Assembly (NCBI RefSeq): GCF_026342405.1
Contig: NZ_JAPEMU010000001.1
Coordinates: 7,998,001 to 8,062,000 of the forward strand
Direction: 5' to 3'
Length of the DNA: 64,000 bases
Source: Kitasatospora sp. NBC_00240
Lineage (GTDB): Bacteria; Actinomycetota; Actinomycetes; Streptomycetales; Streptomycetaceae
Both the position numbers and the translations under genes were made by a program. A model generated the notes under the pieces. The model was given only the letters and a program-made list of their open reading frames with translations, was not told where the DNA came from and did no database searches. Positions within the stretch are counted from its first letter, which is position 1. The number at the start of each line of letters is the position of its first letter. Below are positions 44,359 to 52,643 of this stretch, one piece after another.

Positions 44359-44754
44359 TCAGTCCTGCGCGAGGGCGCCGGCGGCCGGCCACCTGCCGCC
44401 CGGGGGCATCTCCAGGCGCTCGGTCAGTGGCTGCCGCCAGGCGGGCGGGGTGAACGGCTCGCCCCAGTAGTCGGTCACCCGGACCGCCTGCCCGTCGTTC
44501 AGCTCGGCGATCGAGACGTTCCGGTACACCCGGCCGTCGCCGTAGTCGGTGCTCCACTCGACGACGACGGTGTCGCCGCAGGTGTGCCGGCTCCCCACCG
44601 CGAGCCGTAGGCCGACGAAGTGCGACTCCACCTCGGCGATGCGCGCCCGGCCGCGGACGAGTTCGCCGCTCTGCGGCCACTGCCGCACCGCGTCCTCGGC
44701 GAGCTGGACACCGAGGACGCGTTCCAGGCGGGTCGGGTTCGGGGGTTCTCCCAT
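44359..44754 (-). CDS. NTF2/SnoaL-like protein
   Basis: A 131-residue cytoplasmic protein with the cone-shaped NTF2 fold: SGELVRGRARIAEVESHF in the helix region, then strands VVVEWSTDYGDGRVYRNVSI and a YWGEPFTPPAWR C-terminal end common to SnoaL-like proteins. ATG 44754 is chosen because upstream codons read through repeats. Such proteins are hydrolases, cyclases or stress-linked proteins with no fixed reaction. It lies on the same strand as the PobA-like and methyltransferase genes, upstream of them by about 290 bases. Confidence 0.75.
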   Translation of the reverse strand: MGEPPNPTRLERVLGVQLAEDAVRQWPQSGELVRGRARIAEVESHFVGLRLAVGSRHTCGDTVVVEWSTDYGDGRVYRNVSIAELNDGQAVRVTDYWGEPFTPPAWRQPLTERLEMPPGGRWPAAGALAQD

Positions 44755-44894
44755 ACGGCGCACAGTAGAACCGATCGCCCCGGCACTCGCGTAGGCGCGC
44801 TGCCCGCGAGGCCGGATCGGCGGGGAGCCCGGGTCGGGCTGTCGGTCCACCGCGCGGGCACGGCACCGTCGCGGCGGCCGACGGCCGGCGCGAC

Positions 44895-44927
44895 CCGGGG
44901 CCGCCGCAGGCGCTGCGGCGGCCCCGG
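44895..44927 (-). terminator. terminator stem after the GH3 gene
   Basis: Arms 44895-44909 (CCGGGGCCGCCGCAG) and 44913-44927 pair over 15 bp with a 3-base loop, seven bases beyond the GH3 stop. Confidence 0.8.
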
Positions 44928-44933
44928 TGCGTG

Positions 44934-47900
44934 TCACCCGTAGGCGGTGAACTCGGTGATCGACCACCAGGAGGCGGCGGTGCCGGTCTGCACGACCTTC
45001 ACGTAGCGGGCGTTCTGTGCGGGGAAGTCGACCGTCACCACGGCGCCGGTGCCGTTGCCGGACGCCACGGCCGATCCCCACGAGACGCCGTCCGTGGACA
45101 GGAGGACCTGGTAGCCCCGGGCGTAGTCGTTGGCGCTGCCACCGGAGTCCATGGTGATCCGGGCCAGCGACCGCACCGCACCGGTGTCCACCGTCACGGA
45201 CTGCCCCGGAGCCATCGGTGCGCCCGAGGACCAGCGCGAACCCGCGTTCCCGTCCAGCATGTTGGCCGGGACGTCAGCGCCGCCCGTCGAGGACGCCGAC
45301 GCCGACCAGCCCGTCCGCGGCAGCACCGTCGACCCGCCGCCACCCGAACCACCGCCGTTGGTGTACGCGTTGAACTCGGTGATCGACCACCAGGAGGTGG
45401 CGGTGCCGGTCTGCACGACCTTCACGTAGCGGGCGTTCTGTGCGGGGAAGTCGACCGTCACCACGGCGCCGGTGCCGTTGCCGGACGCCACGGCCGATCC
45501 CCACGAGACGCCGTCCGTGGACAGGAGGACCTGGTAGCCCCGGGCGTAGTCGTTGGCGCTGCCACCGGAGTCCATGGTGATCCGGGCCAGCGACCGCACC
45601 GCACCGGTGTCCACCGTCACGGACTGCCCCGGAGCCATCGGTGCGCCCGAGGACCAGCGCGAACCCGCGTTCCCGTCCAGCATGTTGGCCGGGACGTCAG
45701 CGCCGCCCGTCGAGGACGCCGACGCCGACCAGCCCGTCCGCGGCAGCTGGGTCAGCCCGCCGCCCGTTCCGCCACCGGTGGTGACGGTGGTCCGGCCGGT
45801 CAGGCGGATGTCCCGGGAGGAGGAGCCGACCGAGACGGTGTGGGCGCCGGCGGCCGTCGTCCAGGAGCCTGCCCAGTACTGGAAGCTGCGGGCGTCGAGG
45901 GTGAGCGCGACGTGCTTGGTCTGCCCGGGGTCGAGGGCGACCTTCTGGAAGCCCCGCAGGTTCTTCGGCGGTTCACCGGCGGTGGCCGGCTGGCCGACGT
46001 AGACCTGGGCGACCTCGGCGCCGGCCCGGGTGCCGGTGTTGCTGACGTCGAACCCGACGGCGACGTTGCCGGCGGCGTCGGGGGCGGAGACGGTGAGGCC
46101 GGAGTAGCCGAAGGTGGTGTACGAGAGGCCGTACCCGAAGGGGTAGAGCGGCTCCTTGTTCTTCGCGTCGTACCAGCGGTACCCGACGTTCACGCCCTCC
46201 GAGTACTGCACGCTGCCGTTCTGCCCGGGCCACTGCGCGGTGGTCGAGGCGGGCACGTCCGCGAGCGACTTGGGGAAGGTGACGGGCAGCTTGCCGGAGA
46301 AGTTGACGTCGCCGTAGAGCAGCGAGGCGATCGCGCTGCCGGCCTCCTGCCCCGGGTACCAGTTGGCGACGATGCCCTGCACCGCGCCGGCCCACGGCAT
46401 GGTGACCGCGGAGCCGCTGTTGACGACCACGACGGTGCGCGGGTTGGCGGCGGCGACGTCGGCGACGAGCCGGTTCTGCTCCGCCGACAGGTCGATGTCG
46501 CGCAGGTCGGAGCCCTCGGACTGGAAGTCGCTGACGAAGACCAGGGCGAGCTCGGAGGCGCGGGCGGCCGTCACGGCCTGGTCGTGGGCGCTCTGACCGG
46601 GGACCTGCCAGCCGAGGGAGGCGCTGCTGCCCCCGCCGGCCTGGTAGTAGTCCACCTCGATGCTGACGGGCTGCCCGGCGGTCAGCGTGATGCTGCCGGT
46701 GCGGGTCGTCGGGCCCTGGTTGTACCAGTTGTTGATGACCTGCTGGCCGCCCACGATCAGGCGGCTGCCGTCGTCGCTGTTGAGCGAGAACTGGTAGCTG
46801 CCGGTGGTCGGCGGGGTCAGCGTGCCGGTCCACTTGACCGACCAGTTGGTGGCGTTGACCCCGTCGGCGGGTGACTGCCCGCCCCACGCGGTGTCGACGG
46901 CCGCGTCGACCCGGCTCGCCACCACGGCGCCCGACAGGTCGGTGCTGTTGTGGTACTCGCCGTAAAGGCCGGTGCCGGTGCCCGTGGACGGCTTGAGCGC
47001 GGAGGTCGGCACCGGCGGCAGGGAGCCGTCCGCGGACGGCACGCCCTGCGCGAAGGTGACCGTCGTACCCGCGCCCGCCCGGGACTTGATGCCCTGGAAG
47101 GGCGTCACGACGTGCGGGGCGTTGACGTTGGCGCTGCCCCCGCCCTGGGTCATCACACCGGCCCCGGCGTCGTCGCCGATCACCGCGATCGAGCGGACCG
47201 ACGGAGCCACCGGCAGCACCGAGGCGCTGTTCTTCAGCAGGACGCTGCCCTCCTGCGCGACCTTCTGCGAGACGGCGGCGTTCGCGGCGGAGGTGACGAC
47301 GGCGTCCCGGTTGCCGCTCTGGGCGCGGTCGAAGAGCCCGCGGCGGAACATCGACACCAGCACCCGCCGGGTGTGGTCGTCGATCGTCGCCTGCGACACC
47401 TGGCCGGAGTTGACCGCGTTGGTCAGTGCGGTGCCGTAGTAGTCGCTGCCCGGCATCTCCACGTCGAGGCCGTTGTCGGCGGAGGCGACGGTGGAGTGGG
47501 TGGCTCCCCAGTCCGCGGTGACGAAGCCCTTGAAGCCGAGGTCGCCCTTGAGGACGCCGTTCTGGAGCGGGCCGTTCTCGCAGGCGAAGGCGCCGTTGAC
47601 GGCCGAGTACGAGCACATCGCGGAGTCGACGCCCTGCTTGACCGCGGCCTCGAACGCCGGCAGGTAGATCTCGCGCTCCGCCCGGTCGGAGATCACGGCG
47701 TTGTCGGCGATGCTGTTGCGGTTGGTCTCCTGGTTGTAGACCGCGAAGTGCTTCACCTGCGCCATCGGGCCCTGGCTCTGGATGCCCGCGATGTCGGCCG
47801 CGCCGATCTGCCCGGCCAGGTACGGGTCTTCGCCGAAGGACTCGAAGGCCCGGCCCCAGCGCGGGTCGCGGACGATGTTGACCGTCGGCGCGAGCACGAC

Positions 47901-48317
47901 GTTGGTGCCCTTGCCCCACTGCTCGCCGCCGAGCACCTGCCCGTACTCGCGCATCAGCGCCGGATCCCAGCTGGCCGCACCGGCCACCGGGGCCGCCAGC
48001 TGCGTCACGCCGGTCAGGCCGTCGCCGGCGCCCACCGGGCCGTCCTGGAAGTGCAGTGCGGGGATGCCGAGCCGGGTGTTGGCCGGGATGCAGCCCGCGT
48101 AGCCGCAGGACGGGCCGCCGTGCAGCATCGTGAGTTTCTCGGCCTGGGTCATCGCGGTGAGCAGTTCGTCGGCCCGCTGCTCGGGAGTCTGGGCCGCGTT
48201 GGTCCACGGCTGGTCGGCGGCCCGCGCCACCGGGCCGCCGAAGGTGGCGAGGGCACCGGCCACCAGCAGGGCGGCGAGTGGCCCTGCGAGGGCGGATCGC
48301 GGTTTCTGACGACGCAC
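44934..48317 (-). CDS. secreted GH3 beta-glucosidase with PA14 and two F5/8C domains
   Basis: A 1127-residue exported enzyme. A Sec signal (residues 8-37, ending ARA-A) precedes the GH3 N-domain with nucleophile Asp269 (GFVTADWGA). The GH3 C-domain is split by a PA14 carbohydrate-binding domain (TGLYGEYHNSTDLSG to about GQVPSADGS), followed by a fibronectin-like domain. Two nearly identical discoidin/F5-8C (CBM32-type) modules end the protein, joined by a Gly/Ser linker. GTG 48317 follows AGGAG five bases away. The palindrome GAGAGCGCTCTC 224 bases upstream predicts sugar control. It degrades oligosaccharides outside the cell. Confidence 0.95.
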   Translation of the reverse strand: MRRQKPRSALAGPLAALLVAGALATFGGPVARAADQPWTNAAQTPEQRADELLTAMTQAEKLTMLHGGPSCGYAGCIPANTRLGIPALHFQDGPVGAGDGLTGVTQLAAPVAGAASWDPALMREYGQVLGGEQWGKGTNVVLAPTVNIVRDPRWGRAFESFGEDPYLAGQIGAADIAGIQSQGPMAQVKHFAVYNQETNRNSIADNAVISDRAEREIYLPAFEAAVKQGVDSAMCSYSAVNGAFACENGPLQNGVLKGDLGFKGFVTADWGATHSTVASADNGLDVEMPGSDYYGTALTNAVNSGQVSQATIDDHTRRVLVSMFRRGLFDRAQSGNRDAVVTSAANAAVSQKVAQEGSVLLKNSASVLPVAPSVRSIAVIGDDAGAGVMTQGGGSANVNAPHVVTPFQGIKSRAGAGTTVTFAQGVPSADGSLPPVPTSALKPSTGTGTGLYGEYHNSTDLSGAVVASRVDAAVDTAWGGQSPADGVNATNWSVKWTGTLTPPTTGSYQFSLNSDDGSRLIVGGQQVINNWYNQGPTTRTGSITLTAGQPVSIEVDYYQAGGGSSASLGWQVPGQSAHDQAVTAARASELALVFVSDFQSEGSDLRDIDLSAEQNRLVADVAAANPRTVVVVNSGSAVTMPWAGAVQGIVANWYPGQEAGSAIASLLYGDVNFSGKLPVTFPKSLADVPASTTAQWPGQNGSVQYSEGVNVGYRWYDAKNKEPLYPFGYGLSYTTFGYSGLTVSAPDAAGNVAVGFDVSNTGTRAGAEVAQVYVGQPATAGEPPKNLRGFQKVALDPGQTKHVALTLDARSFQYWAGSWTTAAGAHTVSVGSSSRDIRLTGRTTVTTGGGTGGGLTQLPRTGWSASASSTGGADVPANMLDGNAGSRWSSGAPMAPGQSVTVDTGAVRSLARITMDSGGSANDYARGYQVLLSTDGVSWGSAVASGNGTGAVVTVDFPAQNARYVKVVQTGTATSWWSITEFNAYTNGGGSGGGGSTVLPRTGWSASASSTGGADVPANMLDGNAGSRWSSGAPMAPGQSVTVDTGAVRSLARITMDSGGSANDYARGYQVLLSTDGVSWGSAVASGNGTGAVVTVDFPAQNARYVKVVQTGTAASWWSITEFTAYG
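44950..45756. repeat. two ~385-bp direct repeats encoding F5/8C domains
   Basis: Sequence 44950-45333 recurs at an offset of 423 bp (45373-45756) with almost no changes; I noted one base difference (GCG/GTG) in the part compared closely. The copies encode the two C-terminal binding modules of the GH3 protein. Confidence 0.9.
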
Positions 48318-49044
48318 GAGGACTCCTGACGGCGGAGGTGACGCAGGACCCGCGGCTCGGGTGGGGGCGCGTGCCGCGGGCCCCGCACAGGGGGTGGGGG
48401 CGTGCGGGTGCCGGTGCCGGTCGCGCGGCGGAGTGGGCGTCGACGGGCACCCGCCGTACGGCGGGTCGGCGGTGGGTGAGCGCGGCACGTGTGTGCCGAC
48501 CGGTCGTCGCGGGGTGGCCGAGGCTGCGGTGGCTCCCTGAGAGAGCGCTCTCCCGCAGTTTCGGTGGCTCTCCCCGGACCTGTCAAGGCATCATGTCGCC
48601 CCGCATGTCCGCGCGGTGCGGGCGGGCCCGTCCGGCGGTGGGCCGCCCCGGATCCGTGCGGGACCTCAGGTCGCGGCCCTGACCTGCAAGATCATCCAAA
48701 TGTGGTCCGATCGGCCGGGTCGGACGGTGGCCCGGCGGGCGCCGATGCGCGGCCCGCCCCTGGGAGAGCGTGATCCTAAGGGCCCGCTGCTCGCGGGCTT
48801 CTCGCGGACTCCTCGTCGGCGTCGCTCTCCGCGGGGCGGTGGCGCGGGGCTGCGCCCGCATCCCCGAGGTGCCCCTGCCTCGGCGTCCCGACTGGGCCGG
48901 ACGGATGGTGTTCCGTCAGGTCTTCCAATCCGTCCGTATCCGAACAAAGACGCACGTCGAACCCCTTCTCCCGCCTCCTCCCGGGGTCGTCCGGACGCGT
49001 GTCGCCATGCTTCGTTCGTGGACGCTCGGCTCCATGGTGGGGGC
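48318..49044. promoter_or_regulatory. divergent control region, GH3 gene / redox operon
   Basis: About 730 bases between the leftward GH3 gene and the rightward DyP gene. It contains the palindromic operator at 48541-48552. The right half must hold the promoter of the six-gene operon. I see an AT-richer patch around 48681-48705 and 48930-48955 but no confident -35/-10 pair. No gene supported. Confidence 0.5.
48541..48552. promoter_or_regulatory. LacI-type operator candidate
   Basis: Perfect palindrome GAGAGCGCTCTC 224 bases upstream of the GH3 start, preceded by GA so that GAGAGAGCGCTCTC is read. It is the same core as at 161-172 and 7963-7974. Confidence 0.6.
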
Positions 49045-50667
49045 ATGGCAATCGACCTGAAGCAGACCGCGATCGATCCCGACCAGCCGACCGTCCCGCC
49101 GACCCGCAACACCCAGGAGGCCGTCCGGGCCGCCCTGGGCGACCTGCAGGGCAACATCCTCAAGAGCCACGGCCGCGACCACAGCCGCCACCTCTTCATC
49201 ACCTTCGCCACCGGGAGCCCCGACGACCGGCACCAGGCCAGGCAATGGCTGGCCTCGCTGGTCCGACCCGGGCACGTCACCTCGGCCCTGACGCAGTACG
49301 AGGAGGCGAACAGCTACCGGGAGACGCTGCGGACCATCAGCCGCAACGGCGCGATCACGGCGGCCGACCGGACGGCCATGGTCCTGTCCGCCAGCACGGT
49401 CTTCGTCGGCGTGATGGTCTCGGCCGCGGCGTACCGGGATCTGCGGCTCGGCGCGGACCTCACGCCGGACGACCCGTCCTTCGCCCTCGGGGCCAAGGAC
49501 CGGGCGGCGATCCTCAACGACCCGCCGGTGACCGCCTGGGAGCCCGCCTTCCAGGGCACCCTGCACGCCCTCGTCGTGGTCGCCGACGACGATCCGGTCA
49601 AGCGGATCGACCCCCTCGTGGCGGAGCTGAGGCAGCGGCTCACGGCGATCGGCGCCACGGTGTTCGAGGAGACCGGCACCGCCATGCGCTTCGACGCCCA
49701 CGGCAGCCCGAGCCCGACCGGGGTGGTGCACGAGCACTTCGGGTTCGCGGACGGGGTGAGCCAGCCGCTCTTCTTCGCCCGGGACATCGAGCAGGCGAGG
49801 ACGGTCAACGGCGGCATCGACAGGTACGACCCGAGTGCCCCGCTGGACCAGGTGCTGGTCAAGGACCCGGCGGGCGGGGTGGACGGCTACGGCTCGTACT
49901 TCGTGTACCGCAAGCTGGAGCAGGACGTACCGGGCTTCCGCGACGACGAGAAGGCCCTGGCGCTGGAGATCGCCCAGCAGGCCGACCCCAAGGCGCAGGA
50001 GCCCACGGCCGCCGACATCGCCCTGGCCGGGGCCTACATGGTCGGCCGGTTCCAGGACGGGACCCCGGTGGTGGACCAGCAGGTGCCGGGGCTGGCCTCG
50101 CTGCCGAACAACTTCACCTACGACGGCGACGTCGACGCGGTGCGCTGTCCCTTCGCGTCCCACGTCCGCAAGGTCAACCCGCGCGGCGACAAGCAGCGCC
50201 AGTTCGCGACGCCGCTCACCCAGGAACGGACCCAGCGGATCGCCCGCCGGGGCATCAGCTTCGGCCCGGTGACCCTGGATCCCGGGCCCGAGGACAGGGT
50301 GGGGCTGCTGTTCCTGTGCGCGCAGAGCAGCATCCCGGACCAGTTCGAGTTCATCCAGGCGCTCTGGGCGAACTTCGAGGACTTCCTCACCCCCGGTACC
50401 GGCCTGGACGCGGTGATCGGCCGGCTGCCCTTCGCGGACCCGCGGGGCGACGCGGTCGAGCAGCCCTGGCCCAAGGCGTACGGCTCGCACAACCAGCTGG
50501 ACTTCTCGCAGAGTCCGCCGGCGGCCACCGACCCCTTCTTCCCGAAGCGGGTCGGCCAGTGGGTGACCATGCGCGGCGGCGAGTACTTCTTCGTGCCGAG
50601 CCTGAGCGCCCTGCAGCGGTTCGGCGGCGTGGTCGAGCCGCCGGCCGGGAAGGCGGCCGGCGCGTGA
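49045..50667 (+). CDS. DyP-type peroxidase
   Basis: A 540-residue haem peroxidase, first gene of a six-gene operon. The family GxxDG motif is GFADG with Asp236, and the proximal haem histidine is His373 in CPFASHVRKVNPR. An N-terminal LGDLQGNILKSHGRDHSRH segment also matches DyP proteins. It is longer than type A DyPs (~400) and closer in size to the C/D or fungal-like group. No Tat signal, so probably cytoplasmic. It uses H2O2 to oxidise dyes, phenolics or an unknown metabolite. Stop and next start overlap (GTGA at 50664-50667). The next gene encodes an oxidase that could supply the peroxide. Confidence 0.9.
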   Translation: MAIDLKQTAIDPDQPTVPPTRNTQEAVRAALGDLQGNILKSHGRDHSRHLFITFATGSPDDRHQARQWLASLVRPGHVTSALTQYEEANSYRETLRTISRNGAITAADRTAMVLSASTVFVGVMVSAAAYRDLRLGADLTPDDPSFALGAKDRAAILNDPPVTAWEPAFQGTLHALVVVADDDPVKRIDPLVAELRQRLTAIGATVFEETGTAMRFDAHGSPSPTGVVHEHFGFADGVSQPLFFARDIEQARTVNGGIDRYDPSAPLDQVLVKDPAGGVDGYGSYFVYRKLEQDVPGFRDDEKALALEIAQQADPKAQEPTAADIALAGAYMVGRFQDGTPVVDQQVPGLASLPNNFTYDGDVDAVRCPFASHVRKVNPRGDKQRQFATPLTQERTQRIARRGISFGPVTLDPGPEDRVGLLFLCAQSSIPDQFEFIQALWANFEDFLTPGTGLDAVIGRLPFADPRGDAVEQPWPKAYGSHNQLDFSQSPPAATDPFFPKRVGQWVTMRGGEYFFVPSLSALQRFGGVVEPPAGKAAGA

Positions 50668-52124
50668 GCCACCACCACCGGGCCGTCGACGCCCTCGCCC
50701 GGAGCCTCAGCGGATACGTCTGCGAGCCGGGAAGCCCCGACTACGCCGGCGTGATCGAGATCGACAACGGCCGTACCCGGACGCCCCCGGCCTACGTGGT
50801 GCGCGCCAACTCGGTCGCCGACGTCGCCCGGACCATCGCGTTCGCCCGGGAGCTCGAACTGCCGATGACCGTACGCGGCGGCGGCCACAGCGCCGCCGGG
50901 TACTGCCTCAACCGGGGCGGCGTCGTGCTGGACCTCGGGCTGATGAAGGCCGTCGCGCTGGACCGGGACAGCAGGCGGCTGAGCGTTCAGATGGGTGCCA
51001 CCTGGGCCGACGTGTACGGGTACGTCTCCCGCGAGGCCACCCCGCTGATCCCGGTCGGCGGCGGCTGCCTCACGGTCGGGCTGCCCGGATTCCTCCAGGG
51101 CGGCGGCTACAGCTTCGTCTCCCGCTCGTACGGACTGGGCAGCGACAGCGTCACCGCGATCAAGCTCGTCGACGCCGCCGGCCGCCTGCGCACCCTGACC
51201 GCCGACGCGCCCGACGAGGCCGACCGGGACCTCTTCTGGGCCTGCCGAGGCGGCGGTGGCGGCAACTTCGGCGTCGCCGTCGAGATGACCCTCCAACTGC
51301 ACACACCCGCCGCCGCGACCGTGCTGGGCGGCGGGCTGTCCTATCCGCTGGAGCGCGCCGAGGAGGTGATCGCCGCCTACGACGCCTGGGCCGGGGGCGT
51401 CCCCGAGGCGATGGCCGCCTACGGCTACGTCGGCCGCGACCCGGACCCGGCCGAGCCGACCCGGAAGATCCCCACCTTCCGGATCACCCCGGTCTTCAAC
51501 GGGGAGTACGCCGACGGCGTCGACCTGCTGCAGCCCATGCTGAGGCTGAAGCCCTTCGACGTGAGCCTCTACTCGATGCCGCTGCCGACCCTGGAGGCCA
51601 CCATCGGCCGATCCACCCTGGTCGGCGACCGCCAGGCCTACATCCGCTCCGGCGTGATCGGCGACGACGGCTGGCGCGGCGACATGATCGAGGCCGTCCA
51701 GGACGCCATGGGACGCGCCCCCTCGCCCGACAGCTTCGTCGTGTGGACGCACGGCGGCGGCAAGGTCGGCCACCCGGACGGCGACAACCACGGGCCCTAC
51801 CCGCACCGCGACAAGCGCTACGTCTTCGAGCTCAAGGCCATCTGGGACGACCCGGCCGGCATCCGCTCCAACGTGGAATGGGCCTTCGACTTCGGCGAGG
51901 CGCTCAGCGCCGACTTCCACGGCGCCTACGTCAACTACATCGACCCGTTGCAGAAGGACTGGGCGGTCGCCTACTACGGCGACAACCTGGCCCGGCTGAA
52001 GGCCGTCAAGGCGGCCGCCGACCCCACCGGGTTCTTCCGCTTCCAGCAGGCGGTCGACTCGCCCTTCGAGCCGGACCTCCGCCGCCCGCTGGACCTGAGC
52101 CCCCTCAACCGCACCCTCCTCTGA
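50664..52124 (+). CDS. BBE-type FAD-linked oxidase, predicted bicovalent flavin
   Basis: A 486-residue oxidase of the FAD_binding_4 plus BBE family. Two flavin anchors are visible: His75 in RGGGHSAAGY and Cys135 in GGGCLTVG, sixty residues apart, as in the bicovalent gluco-oligosaccharide oxidase (His70/Cys130). Such enzymes oxidise an alcohol or sugar and produce H2O2. The C-terminal BBE segment (DWAVAYYGDNLARLKAVKAA, then DPTGFFRFQQAV) is intact. No signal peptide. It starts at GTG 50664 overlapping the DyP stop, so the two are translationally coupled. Substrate unknown; related members act in natural product pathways. Confidence 0.92.
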   Translation: MSHHHRAVDALARSLSGYVCEPGSPDYAGVIEIDNGRTRTPPAYVVRANSVADVARTIAFARELELPMTVRGGGHSAAGYCLNRGGVVLDLGLMKAVALDRDSRRLSVQMGATWADVYGYVSREATPLIPVGGGCLTVGLPGFLQGGGYSFVSRSYGLGSDSVTAIKLVDAAGRLRTLTADAPDEADRDLFWACRGGGGGNFGVAVEMTLQLHTPAAATVLGGGLSYPLERAEEVIAAYDAWAGGVPEAMAAYGYVGRDPDPAEPTRKIPTFRITPVFNGEYADGVDLLQPMLRLKPFDVSLYSMPLPTLEATIGRSTLVGDRQAYIRSGVIGDDGWRGDMIEAVQDAMGRAPSPDSFVVWTHGGGKVGHPDGDNHGPYPHRDKRYVFELKAIWDDPAGIRSNVEWAFDFGEALSADFHGAYVNYIDPLQKDWAVAYYGDNLARLKAVKAAADPTGFFRFQQAVDSPFEPDLRRPLDLSPLNRTLL

Positions 52125-52145
52125 TCGCAGTCCCGGGAGCGACCC

Positions 52146-52628
52146 ATGACCAACGGCACCCCCACCCCCAGCCCGCAACAGATCTTCACCGACTTCTCGG
52201 TGGCCCTGACCGGCTTCGACCGGGCCGAGCTGGCCGGCACCGGCCTGATCGAGACGTACTACACCACGCTGCTGCAGATCATCGGCGAACGCGAGGCCGG
52301 ACACCTGTTCCAGGCCGCCGCCGAGGCGCTCGCCGCCGACCGCGAGGACCCCGACGGCGACGCACTGAGGACGCGGGTCATCGAGAACCGGCGCTACGCA
52401 CCGGTCGTCGTCAACCTGATCAAACTCTGGTACCTCGGCAGCTGGTACCCGCTGTCCGGCGGCTACCGCGACGTCAACGGATCGACCGCCGACGACGTCG
52501 AGCACGTCGTCTCCCCCCAGGCCTACCGCGAAGGCCTGGTCTGGACCGCCGCCGGGGCCCACCCCATGGGCGCCAAACAGCCCGGCTTCGGCTCCTGGGC
52601 CGAGCCGCCGTACCTGCCCGTCCGCTGA
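52146..52628 (+). CDS. FAD-SLDH-like small subunit of a GMC dehydrogenase
   Basis: A 160-residue helical protein matching the small (gamma) subunit of membrane-bound sorbitol/gluconate/glucose dehydrogenases (PF12318 type). Typical segments are FSVALTGF near residue 17 and the conserved LIKLWYLGSWYP...SPQAYREGLVWTAAGAHPMG tail. In proteobacteria this subunit carries a Tat signal that exports the catalytic subunit; here the amino end (MTNGTPTPSPQQIFTDF) has none, so the complex should stay inside. It lies 21 bases after the oxidase gene and 15 bases before the GMC gene, as expected for a subunit pair. Confidence 0.85.
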   Translation: MTNGTPTPSPQQIFTDFSVALTGFDRAELAGTGLIETYYTTLLQIIGEREAGHLFQAAAEALAADREDPDGDALRTRVIENRRYAPVVVNLIKLWYLGSWYPLSGGYRDVNGSTADDVEHVVSPQAYREGLVWTAAGAHPMGAKQPGFGSWAEPPYLPVR

Positions 52629-52643
52629 GCCCGAGGAAGCGCC

